The position numbers and the translations under genes were made by a program. From contig JAEYOV010000033.1 of NCBI GenBank assembly GCA_023411395.1, positions 22,344-86,343 on the forward strand: a DNA stretch of 64,000 nucleotides, given 5' to 3'. How positions within the stretch are numbered: position 1 is the first letter of the stretch; every line of letters begins with the position of its first letter. This DNA is from Bacillota bacterium. GTDB lineage: Bacteria; Bacillota; Clostridia; Christensenellales; Aristaeellaceae. This document shows, in pieces, positions 1-8,441 of this stretch. The notes under the pieces are model-generated. The model saw only the letters and a program-made list of their open reading frames with translations. It did no database searches and was not told where the DNA came from.

Positions 1-1
1 A

Positions 2-1819
2 AGCCGCCTTAGGCAAACCACCGAGGCGCGTAAGCTGATAGACGTGCTGGGCAGCCCGCCCACAAGCTCCATGGAGACGCTGGACAAAGTGCTGCCGCTT
101 ATAAAAGCCGGGGCCATGCTGGGACCGGAGCAATTCCTGGGCATCGCCCAATTCCTCGCCTCCTGCCGCCGGATGAAGGCCTATTTGAAGCGCGGGGAAT
201 ACCTGCAATCGGAGCTGGCCTTTTACGGCCGCGCCTTCTGCGATCTTGCGGAGCTGGAAAGCGAGATCGAACGCTGCATCCGGGGCGATACGGTGGACAG
301 CAACGCTTCCCCCGCGCTACGCGATGTGCGCAGGAAACTGGAACAGTCAGCCGTGCAAATCAAGGCAAAACTCAACAGCCTTTTGCAAAGCAACCGCGCC
401 TATTTTTCCGACAGCTTCGTGGCAACGCGGGGCGGCCGCCTGACGCTGCCGGTTAAAAGGGAGCACCGGGCCCAGGTGCCCGGAACGGTGGTGGATATGT
501 CCGCCACGGGCGGCACCGTATTCATTGAGCCTGCTTCCGTCACAAAGCTCCAGGAAGAATTGAACGATCTGAAAATCCACGAGGAAAACGAAGTCCGCCG
601 CATCCTGTACACGCTGACCGCTTTGGCGGAAAGCAATTTAAACCCCCTGGAAATCAACCGCGATACGTTTGAGACGCTGGATTTCGCCTTTGCCAAGGGC
701 GCGTTGAGCGCTCAAATGGACGCACTGGAACCCGAATTGACCACCGGCCGCCATTTGCATATTCAAGAAGGCCGTCATCCCCTGATTGACAAAGAAAGGT
801 GCGTGCCCCTTACCCTTACGCTGGGCGGGGATATATCCGGCATCGTGATCACCGGGCCCAATACCGGCGGCAAGACGGTTGCCCTCAAAACGGTGGGGCT
901 ATTGTGCCTGATGTCCCAAAGCGGGCTGCATGTGCCGGCGGAAAAGGGGACCTCCCTTTGCATGCTGGGCAACGTGCTTTGCGATATCGGCGACGGGCAG
1001 AGCATTTCGGAGAACTTGTCCACCTTTTCCTCCCACATGACCAACATCCTGGCCATATTGCAGGAAACAGGCCGGGAGAGCCTGGTGCTTTTGGATGAGC
1101 TGGGTTCCGGCACCGATCCCATGGAAGGCATGGGCATCGCCATCGCCATCCTGGATGTGCTCCGGGAAAAAGGCTGCCTGTTTGTAGCCACCACCCATTA
1201 CCCGGAGGTGAAGGAATACGCATACCGCGCCCCGGGCCTTACAAACGCCAGGATGGCTTTTGACCGGGAAACATTATCGCCCCTGTACCGCCTGGAAATG
1301 GGCGAGGCGGGGGAAAGCTGCGCGCTGTATATCGTGCAGCGGCTGGGCTTTCCCGGTGCCATGATCGAACGGGCCCGCAAAGCCGCCTATGGCAGGCAGG
1401 ATGCGCAGCGCCCCGCTCCCATCCTTCCGCCGGAAAGCAATCTCCTGGGCCCCAAGGCCGCCGCGTCCCTGCCCCGCGTTCAAAAGGATCAGCCGCCAAA
1501 GCCCGTCTCCGCCCACGCCGCCCAATTTCAGCTTGGAGACAGCGTGCTCATCTACCCCGGCCGGGAAATCGGCCTGGTGTATGAGCCGGCCGATGAAAAA
1601 GGGCTCGTCGGCGTCCAGATCAGGGGAATCAAGCGCCGCATCCCCCACAAAAGGCTCAAGCGCCACGTGGCCGCGGAAAACATGTACCCCGACGATTATG
1701 ACTTTTCCATCGTATTCGACAGTGTTCAAAATCGCAAGGCCCGTCACAAAATGGGCAAACATCACCGGCCCGACCTGCAAATTCAATATGAAAAGGAGCC
1801 GCCCCATGTCAATGATTGA
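2..1819 (+). CDS. MutS2-like mismatch-repair-family ATPase (5' partial)
   Basis: The reading frame is open from base 2 with no stop, and the residues before the first possible GTG (base 44) already resemble the MutS2 N-terminal region, so the gene begins left of the window. A MutS domain V ATPase is clear: Walker A GPNTGGKT near base 855, a GDGQSISENLSTFSSH block near base 990, and Walker B LVLLDELGSGTD near base 1085. MutS2 proteins bind branched DNA or collided ribosomes. The usual C-terminal Smr nuclease domain is not visible; instead there is a Pro/Ala-rich linker, a small KOW-like segment (about 1530-1660) and a basic tail. The stop overlaps the next gene. It could be a Smr-less MutS2 subfamily rather than true MutS2. 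Confidence 0.85.
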   Translation, partial: SRLRQTTEARKLIDVLGSPPTSSMETLDKVLPLIKAGAMLGPEQFLGIAQFLASCRRMKAYLKRGEYLQSELAFYGRAFCDLAELESEIERCIRGDTVDSNASPALRDVRRKLEQSAVQIKAKLNSLLQSNRAYFSDSFVATRGGRLTLPVKREHRAQVPGTVVDMSATGGTVFIEPASVTKLQEELNDLKIHEENEVRRILYTLTALAESNLNPLEINRDTFETLDFAFAKGALSAQMDALEPELTTGRHLHIQEGRHPLIDKERCVPLTLTLGGDISGIVITGPNTGGKTVALKTVGLLCLMSQSGLHVPAEKGTSLCMLGNVLCDIGDGQSISENLSTFSSHMTNILAILQETGRESLVLLDELGSGTDPMEGMGIAIAILDVLREKGCLFVATTHYPEVKEYAYRAPGLTNARMAFDRETLSPLYRLEMGEAGESCALYIVQRLGFPGAMIERARKAAYGRQDAQRPAPILPPESNLLGPKAAASLPRVQKDQPPKPVSAHAAQFQLGDSVLIYPGREIGLVYEPADEKGLVGVQIRGIKRRIPHKRLKRHVAAENMYPDDYDFSIVFDSVQNRKARHKMGKHHRPDLQIQYEKEPPHVND

Positions 1820-2792
1820 GACATCCCAACTGACCAAGGTCTACCGCCGCTTTGAAAAGGAGCAGGGCCTCAAGGGCAGCCTGAAGAGCCTGTTCCACCG
1901 GGTTTACGTGGAAAAGACCGCCCTGTCGCGCTTTGACCTTTCCGTTTCGGAAGGGGAATTCGTCGGCCTCATCGGCCCCAACGGCGCGGGCAAGACCACG
2001 CTGGTAAAACTGCTGACCGGCATCATCGCTCCCACTTCGGGGAGCCTTTCCGTGCTTGGATATACGCCAAACCGCCTGGAAAGCGGTTTTAAAAGCCAGT
2101 ACGCCGTGGTCATGGGCCAAAAAAGCCAGCTCTTTTTTGATCTGACGCCGGCGGATACCTTCCGGCTGTTCAAAGAACTGTACGATATCCCCGAAAGCCT
2201 TTATAAAAGGAACCTGAAATACTTCACCGAGCTGTTTGGGGTGGAGCACCTGATGCCGGTGCAGGTACGCACCCTGTCTCTGGGGGAGCGGATGAAAATG
2301 GAGCTGATCGCGGCGCTTTTGCACGGCCCGCGCATCCTGTTCCTGGATGAGCCCACCATCGGTTTGGACGCGGTGGCCCAGCATCAAATGCGCCGCTTCC
2401 TCAGGGAGGTGAACAGGGAGCAGGGAACCACGATCGTGCTCACCTCCCATTACATGGAGGACATCGTGAGCCTGTGTAAACGGTGCGTAGTGGTGAATAA
2501 TGGCGAAAAGCTGTGCGACGGGCCGACGGACGCGCTGTTCCAGCAATATCAGACCCACCGCAAGATTACACTGGCCCTGGAGGAAGAATGCGCCGTGGAA
2601 TTGCCGCCGGACTGCACGGAAGTCGCGCAGCAGCACCTGAAGCTTTCCTTCCTTATGCCCAAGGCAAACGCCACACCGCTTTTACAGGCGCTTCTGTCCC
2701 GCTATCCCATCCGTGACATCATGGTGGAGGAGGAGGATATCGGCAGCGTGGTGACAAGGCTGTACGTAGGTAAGGAGGCTGCTGCCGGATGA
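1806..2792 (+). CDS. ABC transporter ATP-binding protein (ABC-2 exporter)
   Basis: ATPase of an ABC-2 type exporter, about 328 residues. Walker A GPNGAGKTT is near residue 58, the LSLGERMKM signature near 156, Walker B LFLDEPTIGLD near 178 and the H-loop TSHYME near 213. The C-terminal 90 residues are an accessory domain, as in NatA-like ATPases. I start it at the ATG at 1806 because AAAAGGAG lies 7 bases upstream; this overlaps the MutS2-like stop by 14 bases. It overlaps the first permease by ATGA, so the three genes 1806-4371 form one translationally coupled exporter. Substrate cannot be read from sequence. Confidence 0.92.
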   Translation: MSMIETSQLTKVYRRFEKEQGLKGSLKSLFHRVYVEKTALSRFDLSVSEGEFVGLIGPNGAGKTTLVKLLTGIIAPTSGSLSVLGYTPNRLESGFKSQYAVVMGQKSQLFFDLTPADTFRLFKELYDIPESLYKRNLKYFTELFGVEHLMPVQVRTLSLGERMKMELIAALLHGPRILFLDEPTIGLDAVAQHQMRRFLREVNREQGTTIVLTSHYMEDIVSLCKRCVVVNNGEKLCDGPTDALFQQYQTHRKITLALEEECAVELPPDCTEVAQQHLKLSFLMPKANATPLLQALLSRYPIRDIMVEEEDIGSVVTRLYVGKEAAAG

Positions 2793-3583
2793 AAAAATAC
2801 AGGGAGGCCTTCATCATCGCCTTCAAGATGCGAACCGCTTACCGATTCGACACCTCTATGCAGGTATTGGCCAGTGTGGCGAGGGTGCTGTTTGCCTGGC
2901 TTTTATGGTCGGCCATCTACAAAAACCGGGATCAGGTGGTTGGCTTCACGCTGGATACCATGATCCTGTATTACCTCATCCAGTCTTTTTTTGCCCAGAT
3001 GGACAATACAGGGCGCATTGCCGAGGAGTTGGGCCCCCATATCCGGGCCGGCACATTTTCCAAATTCCTGGTGCTGCCGATTCGGGTACAGCCGTACCTG
3101 TTTGCCCAGTCCCTGGGCAGCGCCGCCTATATGGCTTTTTTCAGCGTGGCGGCAAGCGTATTGTGCCTTTTGATCTTTCCCATCAGGCCCGAATGGACGG
3201 CACTGCCCCTGAATTTCATCAAGGCGGCGGCACTGCTTATATTGGGCCGAGTGTTCCTGTCCCAGCTTCACTTTTACCTGGGGATACTGACCTTTAAATA
3301 TCAGGATATCTGGCTGTTTCTGATGATCAAAAGCAATGTGCTGGCTTTTTTAACGGGCGCGCTTGTACCCCTGACCCTTTTGCCGGAAGCCGTATTGCAG
3401 GTGATACGGCTGACGCCTTTTTATCATGTAGCCCATCTGCCCGCGATGCTGCTTCTTAACCGGGGGGGAGACGAAGCGCTGACAGGGATGCTGGTCATTT
3501 CCCTGTGGATCGCGTTTTTCGCTTTCCTCAACAAACAGACCTACGCGCGCCTGCGCACGCGCTATGACGGGGTGGGCATATGA
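2789..3583 (+). CDS. ABC-2 family permease, subunit 1
   Basis: Integral membrane protein of 264 residues with about six hydrophobic segments, resembling the ABC2_membrane_6 (former DUF990) permeases that occur in pairs beside one ATPase. The N-terminus is MKKYREAFIIAFKMRTAYR, a typical amphipathic start before the first membrane segment. The start codon overlaps the ATPase stop (ATGA) and its own stop overlaps the start of the second permease in the same way. It probably forms a heterodimeric channel with the 3580-4371 product. Confidence 0.88.
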   Translation: MKKYREAFIIAFKMRTAYRFDTSMQVLASVARVLFAWLLWSAIYKNRDQVVGFTLDTMILYYLIQSFFAQMDNTGRIAEELGPHIRAGTFSKFLVLPIRVQPYLFAQSLGSAAYMAFFSVAASVLCLLIFPIRPEWTALPLNFIKAAALLILGRVFLSQLHFYLGILTFKYQDIWLFLMIKSNVLAFLTGALVPLTLLPEAVLQVIRLTPFYHVAHLPAMLLLNRGGDEALTGMLVISLWIAFFAFLNKQTYARLRTRYDGVGI

Positions 3584-4371
3584 AACGGAACATGAAACTG
3601 ATCCTTACACTGGCAAAGCTTCGGTTAAGCCATTTGATGGTCTTCCGTCTATCGTTCTTCGGCGCGTTCTTTGTGGATGGCAGTATGTTTGCGTTACAGT
3701 TGTTATTGTTTGATGTGCTTTATGGTCAGATTGCGTCCATCGGCGGCTGGCAGCGGGGGGAAATGATCATCTTTGTCGGCACCTTTTCCTTGGTAAATGC
3801 CCTGAACATGTGCTCCTTCTTCTTTGGCCTGATCACCATCCCGGAAAAGATACGCACAGGTGCGCTGGATCATTATCTCACCAAGCCTTCCAATGCACTC
3901 TTGCGCCTTTCCTTTGAGAGTATGGACCCCGGTTCCCTTCCCCTTATTGCCATGAGCATTATCATTATTGCAAGAGGTGTGTCGCTGCTGCCCGCACCGC
4001 CTTCCTTCGGGGCTGTTGCCGGATATATTCTCCTGGTGATTTTGATGACGCTGTTATGGTATGACCTGATGCTTATGTTGCGCACGGTTCCCTTTTTTGT
4101 GATGTCCGCCGCCACAATACATCAAATGGAGGAATCCCTGATCGAATTGAGCATGAAAGTGCCCGGCGTAGTCTTTGAAGGCGTGTGGAAAATCCTCTTC
4201 CAGGTGGTATTGCCCTACGGGCTCATCGCCACACTGCCCACGCAGATGCTCACCGGCACACTGGCGCCTTCAAGCCTTGCGTGGGGCTGCGGCGTGGCCT
4301 TGCTGTTCACACTGTTTACCTTTAAGCTTTGGAAATTTGGCCTATCCTGTTATAAAAGCGCCAGCAGTTGA
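3580..4371 (+). CDS. ABC-2 family permease, subunit 2
   Basis: Second permease of the exporter, 263 residues, about six membrane segments, with a conserved-looking central block around PEKIRTGALDHYLTKPSNAL that is typical of ABC2_membrane_6 members. It overlaps the preceding gene by 4 bases and ends directly at the base of a strong hairpin (4372-4392). Its job is presumably to complete the membrane channel with subunit 1; the exported compound is unknown. Confidence 0.88.
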   Translation: MKRNMKLILTLAKLRLSHLMVFRLSFFGAFFVDGSMFALQLLLFDVLYGQIASIGGWQRGEMIIFVGTFSLVNALNMCSFFFGLITIPEKIRTGALDHYLTKPSNALLRLSFESMDPGSLPLIAMSIIIIARGVSLLPAPPSFGAVAGYILLVILMTLLWYDLMLMLRTVPFFVMSAATIHQMEESLIELSMKVPGVVFEGVWKILFQVVLPYGLIATLPTQMLTGTLAPSSLAWGCGVALLFTLFTFKLWKFGLSCYKSASS

Positions 4372-4392
4372 CCCGGGGGCGCTGCCCCCGGG
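4372..4392 (+). terminator. GC-rich hairpin right after the ABC-2 operon
   Basis: Perfect 9-bp inverted repeat CCCGGGGGC / GCCCCCGGG with a 3-base loop, starting on the first base after the permease stop codon. There is no U-run, so it may be a 3'-end stabilising or processing hairpin rather than a classical terminator. An analogous hairpin with a different stem sequence follows the ATP synthase operon at 21124-21146. Confidence 0.6.
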
Positions 4393-4399
4393 ACCCCCA

Positions 4400-4528
4400 C
4401 CAAAGGTTCCGTAGCCCCGCCCCCGCCTGTGGCGGAAATGGGCGGGCGGAAGAAGCTGGCGAAACAAGCGATGCAAGCGGCAGCGAAGCAGCGCGCCGAT
4501 TGAGCAAGCCGGAATATCATCCCTTTGG
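4400..4528. repeat. Dispersed repeat with inverted termini, copy 1
   Basis: About 129 bases bounded by CCAAAGG and CCTTTGG. It contains the shared core GCAAGCGGCAGCGAAGCA (about 4473-4490) followed by ATTGAGC. Copies 2 (4617-4752) and 3 (21156-21280) share the core and the order of blocks but differ elsewhere. It carries no convincing gene and sits just 3' of the ABC-2 operon. Confidence 0.75.
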
Positions 4529-4616
4529 AAACCCGATTTAAATAAATAAGGAAAAACGGCTGTCATGCTGATCACATAATGTTATAGGTATACAAGAGGA
4601 TGGCATCCGAAGGTTT

Positions 4617-4752
4617 CCAAAGGCTCCGAATCCCCGACCCCGCCTGTGGCGGGAATGGGAGAGGTGGAGGAGGCCCGCGAAAAGGAGCAGTGCAAGCGGC
4701 AGCGAAGCAATGCGACTATTGAGCGGGCTGGACTGACCGGAAAGCCCTTTGG
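4617..4752. repeat. Dispersed repeat with inverted termini, copy 2
   Basis: About 136 bases bounded by CCAAAGG and CCTTTGG, with the same core GCAAGCGGCAGCGAAGCA and the following ATTGAGC as the other copies, but a more divergent left half. It lies about 90 bases after copy 1 in the same orientation. The bases between the two copies (4529-4616) are AT-richer and show nothing recognisable. Confidence 0.7.
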
Positions 4753-4785
4753 TCGCGCCCGTAGGCGCGAAATCCTTTCTTTTTA
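4753..4785 (+). terminator. Rho-independent terminator-like hairpin
   Basis: Perfect 7-bp stem TCGCGCC / GGCGCGA with loop CGTA, followed on the plus strand by a T-rich run (AATCCTTTCTTTTTAT). It abuts repeat copy 2 and could end plus-strand transcription coming from the ABC-2 operon. Confidence 0.55.
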
Positions 4786-4842
4786 TATATACTTATACAT
4801 CACATGGGCTAAGCACGACGCCCCCTGGGGAATATGCTTTCC

Positions 4843-5403
4843 CTAATTCTCCATAGCTTTGGCTAGCAGCGCAAGCTGCTTGATGGTCTTGAAATTGCGC
4901 ATGGTAGCGGACGGCCCCAGCTTTGCAACCTGCGCCGCCAGCTTGGAGTTGTGGACGCCGTTTTGAACCAGCAGATAGATGTCCCTGCCGCAAACAACAA
5001 AGCGGTCGCCGCCGCTTGAGACAGCGTTCAGCTTTACCACCGCTTCAGGTGGCGGCGAGGCAGGCAGCATGAGTACATACAGGCTTTCAACGCCCGATGC
5101 CGCCTCCGCCGCCTGAATTTCCTCCGCCGTAAAGGGGCAGCCATCAAGTATCGCCCGAAGCTTCCCGGATGTGCGAAGCACATCCGGCACGGGAAACCCG
5201 AACCGCTTTTCGATGGCCTGCTCCATCTTGTTGCAAAGTTCCGCTTCTTCTCCATCCGCCTCAAACAGCACATTGCCGCTTTGAATGTAGGTTTGAACTT
5301 TCGTAAAGCCCGCTGCCTCCAGGGTTTTTCTCAGTTCCGCCATGTTCACCCGGTGTTTGCCGCCCACGTTGATCCCCCGCAGCAGCGCCGCATATACGCT
5401 CAT
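4843..5403 (-). CDS. DUF1697 domain protein
   Basis: Protein of 186 residues that begins MSVYAALLRGINVGGKHRVN, the signature opening of the DUF1697 family. The segment YIQSGNVLFEA around residue 40 is also typical. No biochemical function is established for the family. The ATG at 5403 overlaps the stop of the DinB-like gene upstream (4-base overlap), so the two are co-translated. No obvious terminator follows. Confidence 0.88.
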   Translation of the reverse strand: MSVYAALLRGINVGGKHRVNMAELRKTLEAAGFTKVQTYIQSGNVLFEADGEEAELCNKMEQAIEKRFGFPVPDVLRTSGKLRAILDGCPFTAEEIQAAEAASGVESLYVLMLPASPPPEAVVKLNAVSSGGDRFVVCGRDIYLLVQNGVHNSKLAAQVAKLGPSATMRNFKTIKQLALLAKAMEN

Positions 5404-6113
5404 GCCATCACACCGCCTTTCAAAGAGGATGAAGCGAGCCTTTTGCACTTTTCCTTCAACTTCAGGCAATCGTTCAGATGCCCCATCTGATGCCTTGTAA
5501 TGGGCATCAGCAAAATGCCTGCCACATTCTTTTTCCCCCAGAAGTCCAATAGCCATACGGAGCCCGGATGGGTGGTCACGCCGCCTTCCTCCAGAATGCG
5601 GTCCATTTGCCGTTTCGCAAACTTCCGCTTGAGGTCGTCGGGTTTTAACCCCGCGATAACTTCCTTGGTGCGTTTGCCCACCGTATCGCGGTAATCCCGC
5701 AGCGCCGGCAAATCCACCTCTCCGCTGAAGGACAATATCTCCCCGTCCGTCATGGCGTTGCCCGTATCCTTCACCGCGGTATGCAGCCTTGCCTGCCATG
5801 CCTCATCCAGCACCTGGTTTCCGTCCGCCATCAGCAGATTGCAGGTCAGGTCTTCAATGCGGGTGATGTGCCAGATGTTCCAGGCCACCGTCACGTCCGC
5901 CGCCGCCGGCATGGTGCGCAGGGCAAAGTCCGAAAGGTTGTCCCATACCTCATCCATCAGCGTGGTTTCGCTTTGACCGGAGACCTCCCTTGTGTGCAGC
6001 AGCCCGTGCATGCGTAAAAGCAGCGCCATCGCCTCGGTAAAGGATTCTTTTTTATCAAGCAGTTCCCGAAGCTGCGCCTGCAGGGGATTCCACTGCGTAC
6101 CTACCGAAAACAT
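5400..6113 (-). CDS. DinB-like four-helix-bundle protein
   Basis: 237-residue helical protein resembling the DinB/YfiT metal-binding superfamily: an early WNIWHITRIED motif (about residue 80) and a late ITRHQMGHLNDCLKLKEK motif place histidines where the family binds a divalent metal. Such proteins are often damage-inducible or act as thiol-dependent transferases, but the reaction here is unknown. I start it at the ATG at 6113 because AAGGAGGGAAGAGC precedes it. It is coupled to the DUF1697 gene by ATGA and is divergent from the GntR operon. Confidence 0.75.
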   Translation of the reverse strand: MFSVGTQWNPLQAQLRELLDKKESFTEAMALLLRMHGLLHTREVSGQSETTLMDEVWDNLSDFALRTMPAAADVTVAWNIWHITRIEDLTCNLLMADGNQVLDEAWQARLHTAVKDTGNAMTDGEILSFSGEVDLPALRDYRDTVGKRTKEVIAGLKPDDLKRKFAKRQMDRILEEGGVTTHPGSVWLLDFWGKKNVAGILLMPITRHQMGHLNDCLKLKEKCKRLASSSLKGGVMA

Positions 6114-6206
6114 GCTCTTCCCTCCTTTGGGCAGACGGAATTTCCTGTGTTTTTCTGCATTGTAGCATGGCCCTGAAAATAAATCAAAAAAAGTTTTGTG
6201 AAAGTA

Positions 6207-6235
6207 TTGACAATTCCGTTCTTTTGTCTTATAGT
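6207..6235 (+). promoter_or_regulatory. Sigma-A-type promoter of the GntR-ABC operon
   Basis: Consensus -35 TTGACA (6207-6212), 17-base spacer and -10 TATAGT (6230-6235), about 45 bases ahead of the GntR start. A perfect palindrome overlaps its -10 end. Confidence 0.8.
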
Positions 6236-6255
6236 TAATTACGTTAGTAATTAAC
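6234..6255. promoter_or_regulatory. Palindromic operator, probably bound by the adjacent GntR protein
   Basis: Perfect 9-bp inverted repeat GTTAATTAC-GTTA-GTAATTAAC overlapping the -10 box and the expected transcription start. Position and symmetry fit autorepression by the YtrA-type regulator encoded immediately downstream. Assignment to that protein is inferred from adjacency. Confidence 0.75.
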
Positions 6256-6278
6256 CACTTAACGGAGGAGGTGATAAC

Positions 6279-6647
6279 GTGAAGCTGGACCTTGCCAGTG
6301 AACTGCCCATTTACCTGCAAATCACCGCGGAAATGGAGGACGCCATCTTCACCGGCGCCTTTCCGGAAGAGACGCAGGTACCCTCCACCACGGAGATATC
6401 CGCCTCCTTGCAGGTCAACCCGGCCACGGTGCTAAAAGGCATGAACCTGCTGGCGGACGAAGGCCTGCTGTACAAAAAAAGAGGGCTGGGACTGTTTGTC
6501 CGGGAGGGCGCGGTAGAGAAAATCAGGAAGAAGCGGCAGCAGCAGTTTTACGAGAAATACGTTGTCAGCCTGGTGGCGGAAGCCCGTAAGCTGAAGCTTA
6601 CAAAAGAGGAAGTCATGAAATGGATGGAAAGGGGTTTTGCACAATGA
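6279..6647 (+). CDS. GntR-family regulator, YtrA type
   Basis: Small GntR regulator of 122 residues. The N-terminal winged helix-turn-helix contains LPIYLQITAEMEDAIFTGAF and the recognition-helix region TTEISASLQVNPATVLKGMN; the C-terminal part is a short helical dimerisation tail with no effector domain, as in YtrA proteins that control ABC transporter operons. The start is GTG with GGAGGAGGTGATAAC upstream. The stop overlaps the ATPase start by ATGA. Confidence 0.9.
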   Translation: MKLDLASELPIYLQITAEMEDAIFTGAFPEETQVPSTTEISASLQVNPATVLKGMNLLADEGLLYKKRGLGLFVREGAVEKIRKKRQQQFYEKYVVSLVAEARKLKLTKEEVMKWMERGFAQ

Positions 6648-7495
6648 GTGGCCTTGAGGTCAAACACATCACAAAAACATTCGGCCAGGTGAACGCCTTA
6701 AGCGATGTTTCCCTCGCGCTGGAAAACGGAAAAATCTATGGGCTGCTGGGCCGCAACGGCGCCGGCAAGTCCACGCTACTCAACATCATCACCAACCGAA
6801 TCTTTCCCGACTCGGGGGAGGTATTGGTGGGCGGCCTTCCCGCCGGAGAAAACGACGCGGCCCAGCAGCAGATCTATATGATGAGTGAGAAAGGCTACTA
6901 CCCGGATAACATGCGTGTAGCCGACGCCTATAAGTGCACGGAAGCGTTTTACGGCGGCTTCGACCGGGAGTATGCCGCAAAACTGTGCGACTCGTTCGGC
7001 CTGAATCCGAAAAAAAAGATCAGGGAGCTGTCCACCGGCTACGGTTCCATCTTCAAGCTGATTGCCGCCTTGTCCGTTTCCGTTCCCTTCGTGCTGCTGG
7101 ATGAGCCGGTATTGGGCCTGGACGCCAACCACCGGGAGCTTTTATACAAGGTGATCCTGGAGACGTACTCGGAAAAACAGCGCACAATTGTGCTTTCCAC
7201 CCACTTGATCGAGGAAGTTTCCGGGCTCATCGAGGAAGTCATCATCATCAAGAAGGGGCAAATCATCCGCCAGCAGCCCACGGAGGAATTGCTGTCCATG
7301 GGCTACACCGTCTCCGGCCCCGCGGCCAAGGTGGATGAATATGTAAGCGGCAAGGAAATGCTGGGCGAAGATACCCTGGGCGGGCTGAAAACCGTTTACC
7401 TGATGGGGCAGCCAGGCCGGGAGTCCTTGCCGGAGTATCTGCAGATCGGCAAGATGGACCTGCAAAAGCTGTTCATCCGGCTGACCAACGAGTGA
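6644..7495 (+). CDS. ABC transporter ATPase of the GntR-controlled operon
   Basis: 283 residues. Walker A GRNGAGKST is near residue 36, Walker B VLLDEPVLGLD near 149 and the H-loop STHLIEE near 185. The signature region reads LSTGYGS, a relaxed form of LSGGQ that is common in YtrB/BcrA-like ATPases. The ATG at 6644 is chosen because it overlaps the GntR stop. Operons of this build often respond to cell-wall-active compounds; that role is an inference here. Confidence 0.9.
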   Translation: MSGLEVKHITKTFGQVNALSDVSLALENGKIYGLLGRNGAGKSTLLNIITNRIFPDSGEVLVGGLPAGENDAAQQQIYMMSEKGYYPDNMRVADAYKCTEAFYGGFDREYAAKLCDSFGLNPKKKIRELSTGYGSIFKLIAALSVSVPFVLLDEPVLGLDANHRELLYKVILETYSEKQRTIVLSTHLIEEVSGLIEEVIIIKKGQIIRQQPTEELLSMGYTVSGPAAKVDEYVSGKEMLGEDTLGGLKTVYLMGQPGRESLPEYLQIGKMDLQKLFIRLTNE

Positions 7496-7509
7496 GGGAG
7501 GCGTTAGAA

Positions 7510-8313
7510 ATGAAACTAAAAGCTGCCGTGAGGTATTACCTGAAAGATTTTAAAAGGCCGGTCATTATTTTTTACGGCGTATTGATGGCGCTTTTCCTGA
7601 TTCAGCTCCTCATCGCCGCCCTGCTACACAGCAATTCCTCCTCGTCCAGCGGCGTGGAAACCGCCTCCACCATTTTTCTGTTCGTGGTGGGGCTGAACGC
7701 CTTCAAAGCCCAGTTCAGGCTGTTTTTGCAAAACGGCCTGTCCCGAAAAACGCTGTTCACGGGCTTTGTGACGGGACTTTTCATTCTGGCGGCCGCCATG
7801 ACCCTCCTTGATCTTGTTTTCGGCTGGTTCCGCGGCTTGTTCGTTCCTTATACGTCCGCCTATATGGACCGGTTCGGCAGCCTGTACAAGGATGGAAGCA
7901 GCTTTGCCGCGCTGGCGGATGGCCTCCTGTGGAGCTTTCTGTCGTACGTGACGGCGGGCATGACGGGCTTTTTGGTCACCAGCCTGTATTACCGCATGAA
8001 CAAGGCCTTAAAGCTGATTGTCTCCATCGGCGTACCCGCTTTGGTCTTTATTGCAATTCCCTTGATCGACGGCCTGTATACCAAGGGCGCCATTACCGCC
8101 TTCTTTGTAAACGTGATTGCGTACGCCTACGGTTACGGTATATCCGTCAGCTTCTCCAGGGGTATTGCCGGCTTGATCACCCAATTCGCCACCGCCATGG
8201 ACAACGGCATCCCCCTGTTCCCCTACCGCGCGATCCTTTTCAGCGTACTGTGCACCGCTGTCACGGGAACCATCAGCTTCCTGCTCATCCGCCGGGCGAC
8301 GGTGAAGGAATAA
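7510..8313 (+). CDS. ABC transporter permease of the GntR-controlled operon
   Basis: Membrane protein of about 267 residues with six hydrophobic segments, starting MKLKAAVRYYLKDFKRPVI. I use the ATG at 7510, which has GGGAGG 8 bases upstream, in preference to a GTG at 7492 that overlaps the ATPase stop. It pairs with the preceding ATPase as an ABC-2-like exporter or sensor module. Substrate unknown. Confidence 0.82.
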   Translation: MKLKAAVRYYLKDFKRPVIIFYGVLMALFLIQLLIAALLHSNSSSSSGVETASTIFLFVVGLNAFKAQFRLFLQNGLSRKTLFTGFVTGLFILAAAMTLLDLVFGWFRGLFVPYTSAYMDRFGSLYKDGSSFAALADGLLWSFLSYVTAGMTGFLVTSLYYRMNKALKLIVSIGVPALVFIAIPLIDGLYTKGAITAFFVNVIAYAYGYGISVSFSRGIAGLITQFATAMDNGIPLFPYRAILFSVLCTAVTGTISFLLIRRATVKE

Positions 8314-8351
8314 AAACAGCGACAAATAGATACCGCAAAGCATCTTTCCTT

Positions 8352-8380
8352 TTGCAACTTACGAAGGATTCTGCTACAAT
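8352..8380 (+). promoter_or_regulatory. Promoter in front of the MATE gene
   Basis: TTGCAA (8352-8357), 17-base spacer, TACAAT (8375-8380). The expected start of transcription lies inside the left arm of the hairpin 8378-8415, so either the leader is structured or promoter and upstream terminator are superimposed. Confidence 0.6.
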
Positions 8381-8418
8381 GCGTTATGTCCGTTCAGGAA
8401 CGGGCATAACGCATTTTT
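8378..8418 (+). terminator. Long terminator-like hairpin upstream of the MATE gene
   Basis: Two 18-base arms (8378-8395 and 8398-8415) pair completely, allowing one G-U pair, around a 2-base loop, and five T residues follow (8414-8418). It would terminate the GntR-ABC transcript, but it also overlaps the MATE promoter. Confidence 0.7.
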
Positions 8419-8441
8419 CATTTTATTATAGAGGATGTAGT

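Noticed and set aside
4322..4575. Short minus-strand frames inside repeat copies (RAASLPLASLVSPAS-like translation; also near 21250)
   Set aside because: The same peptide appears only because the repeat is duplicated; there is no ribosome site and the frames read through the terminal inverted repeats.
7929..8441. N-terminal extension of the MATE frame
   Set aside because: It overlaps the ABC permease in another frame and crosses a terminator hairpin; the ATG at 8442 has a proper ribosome site.
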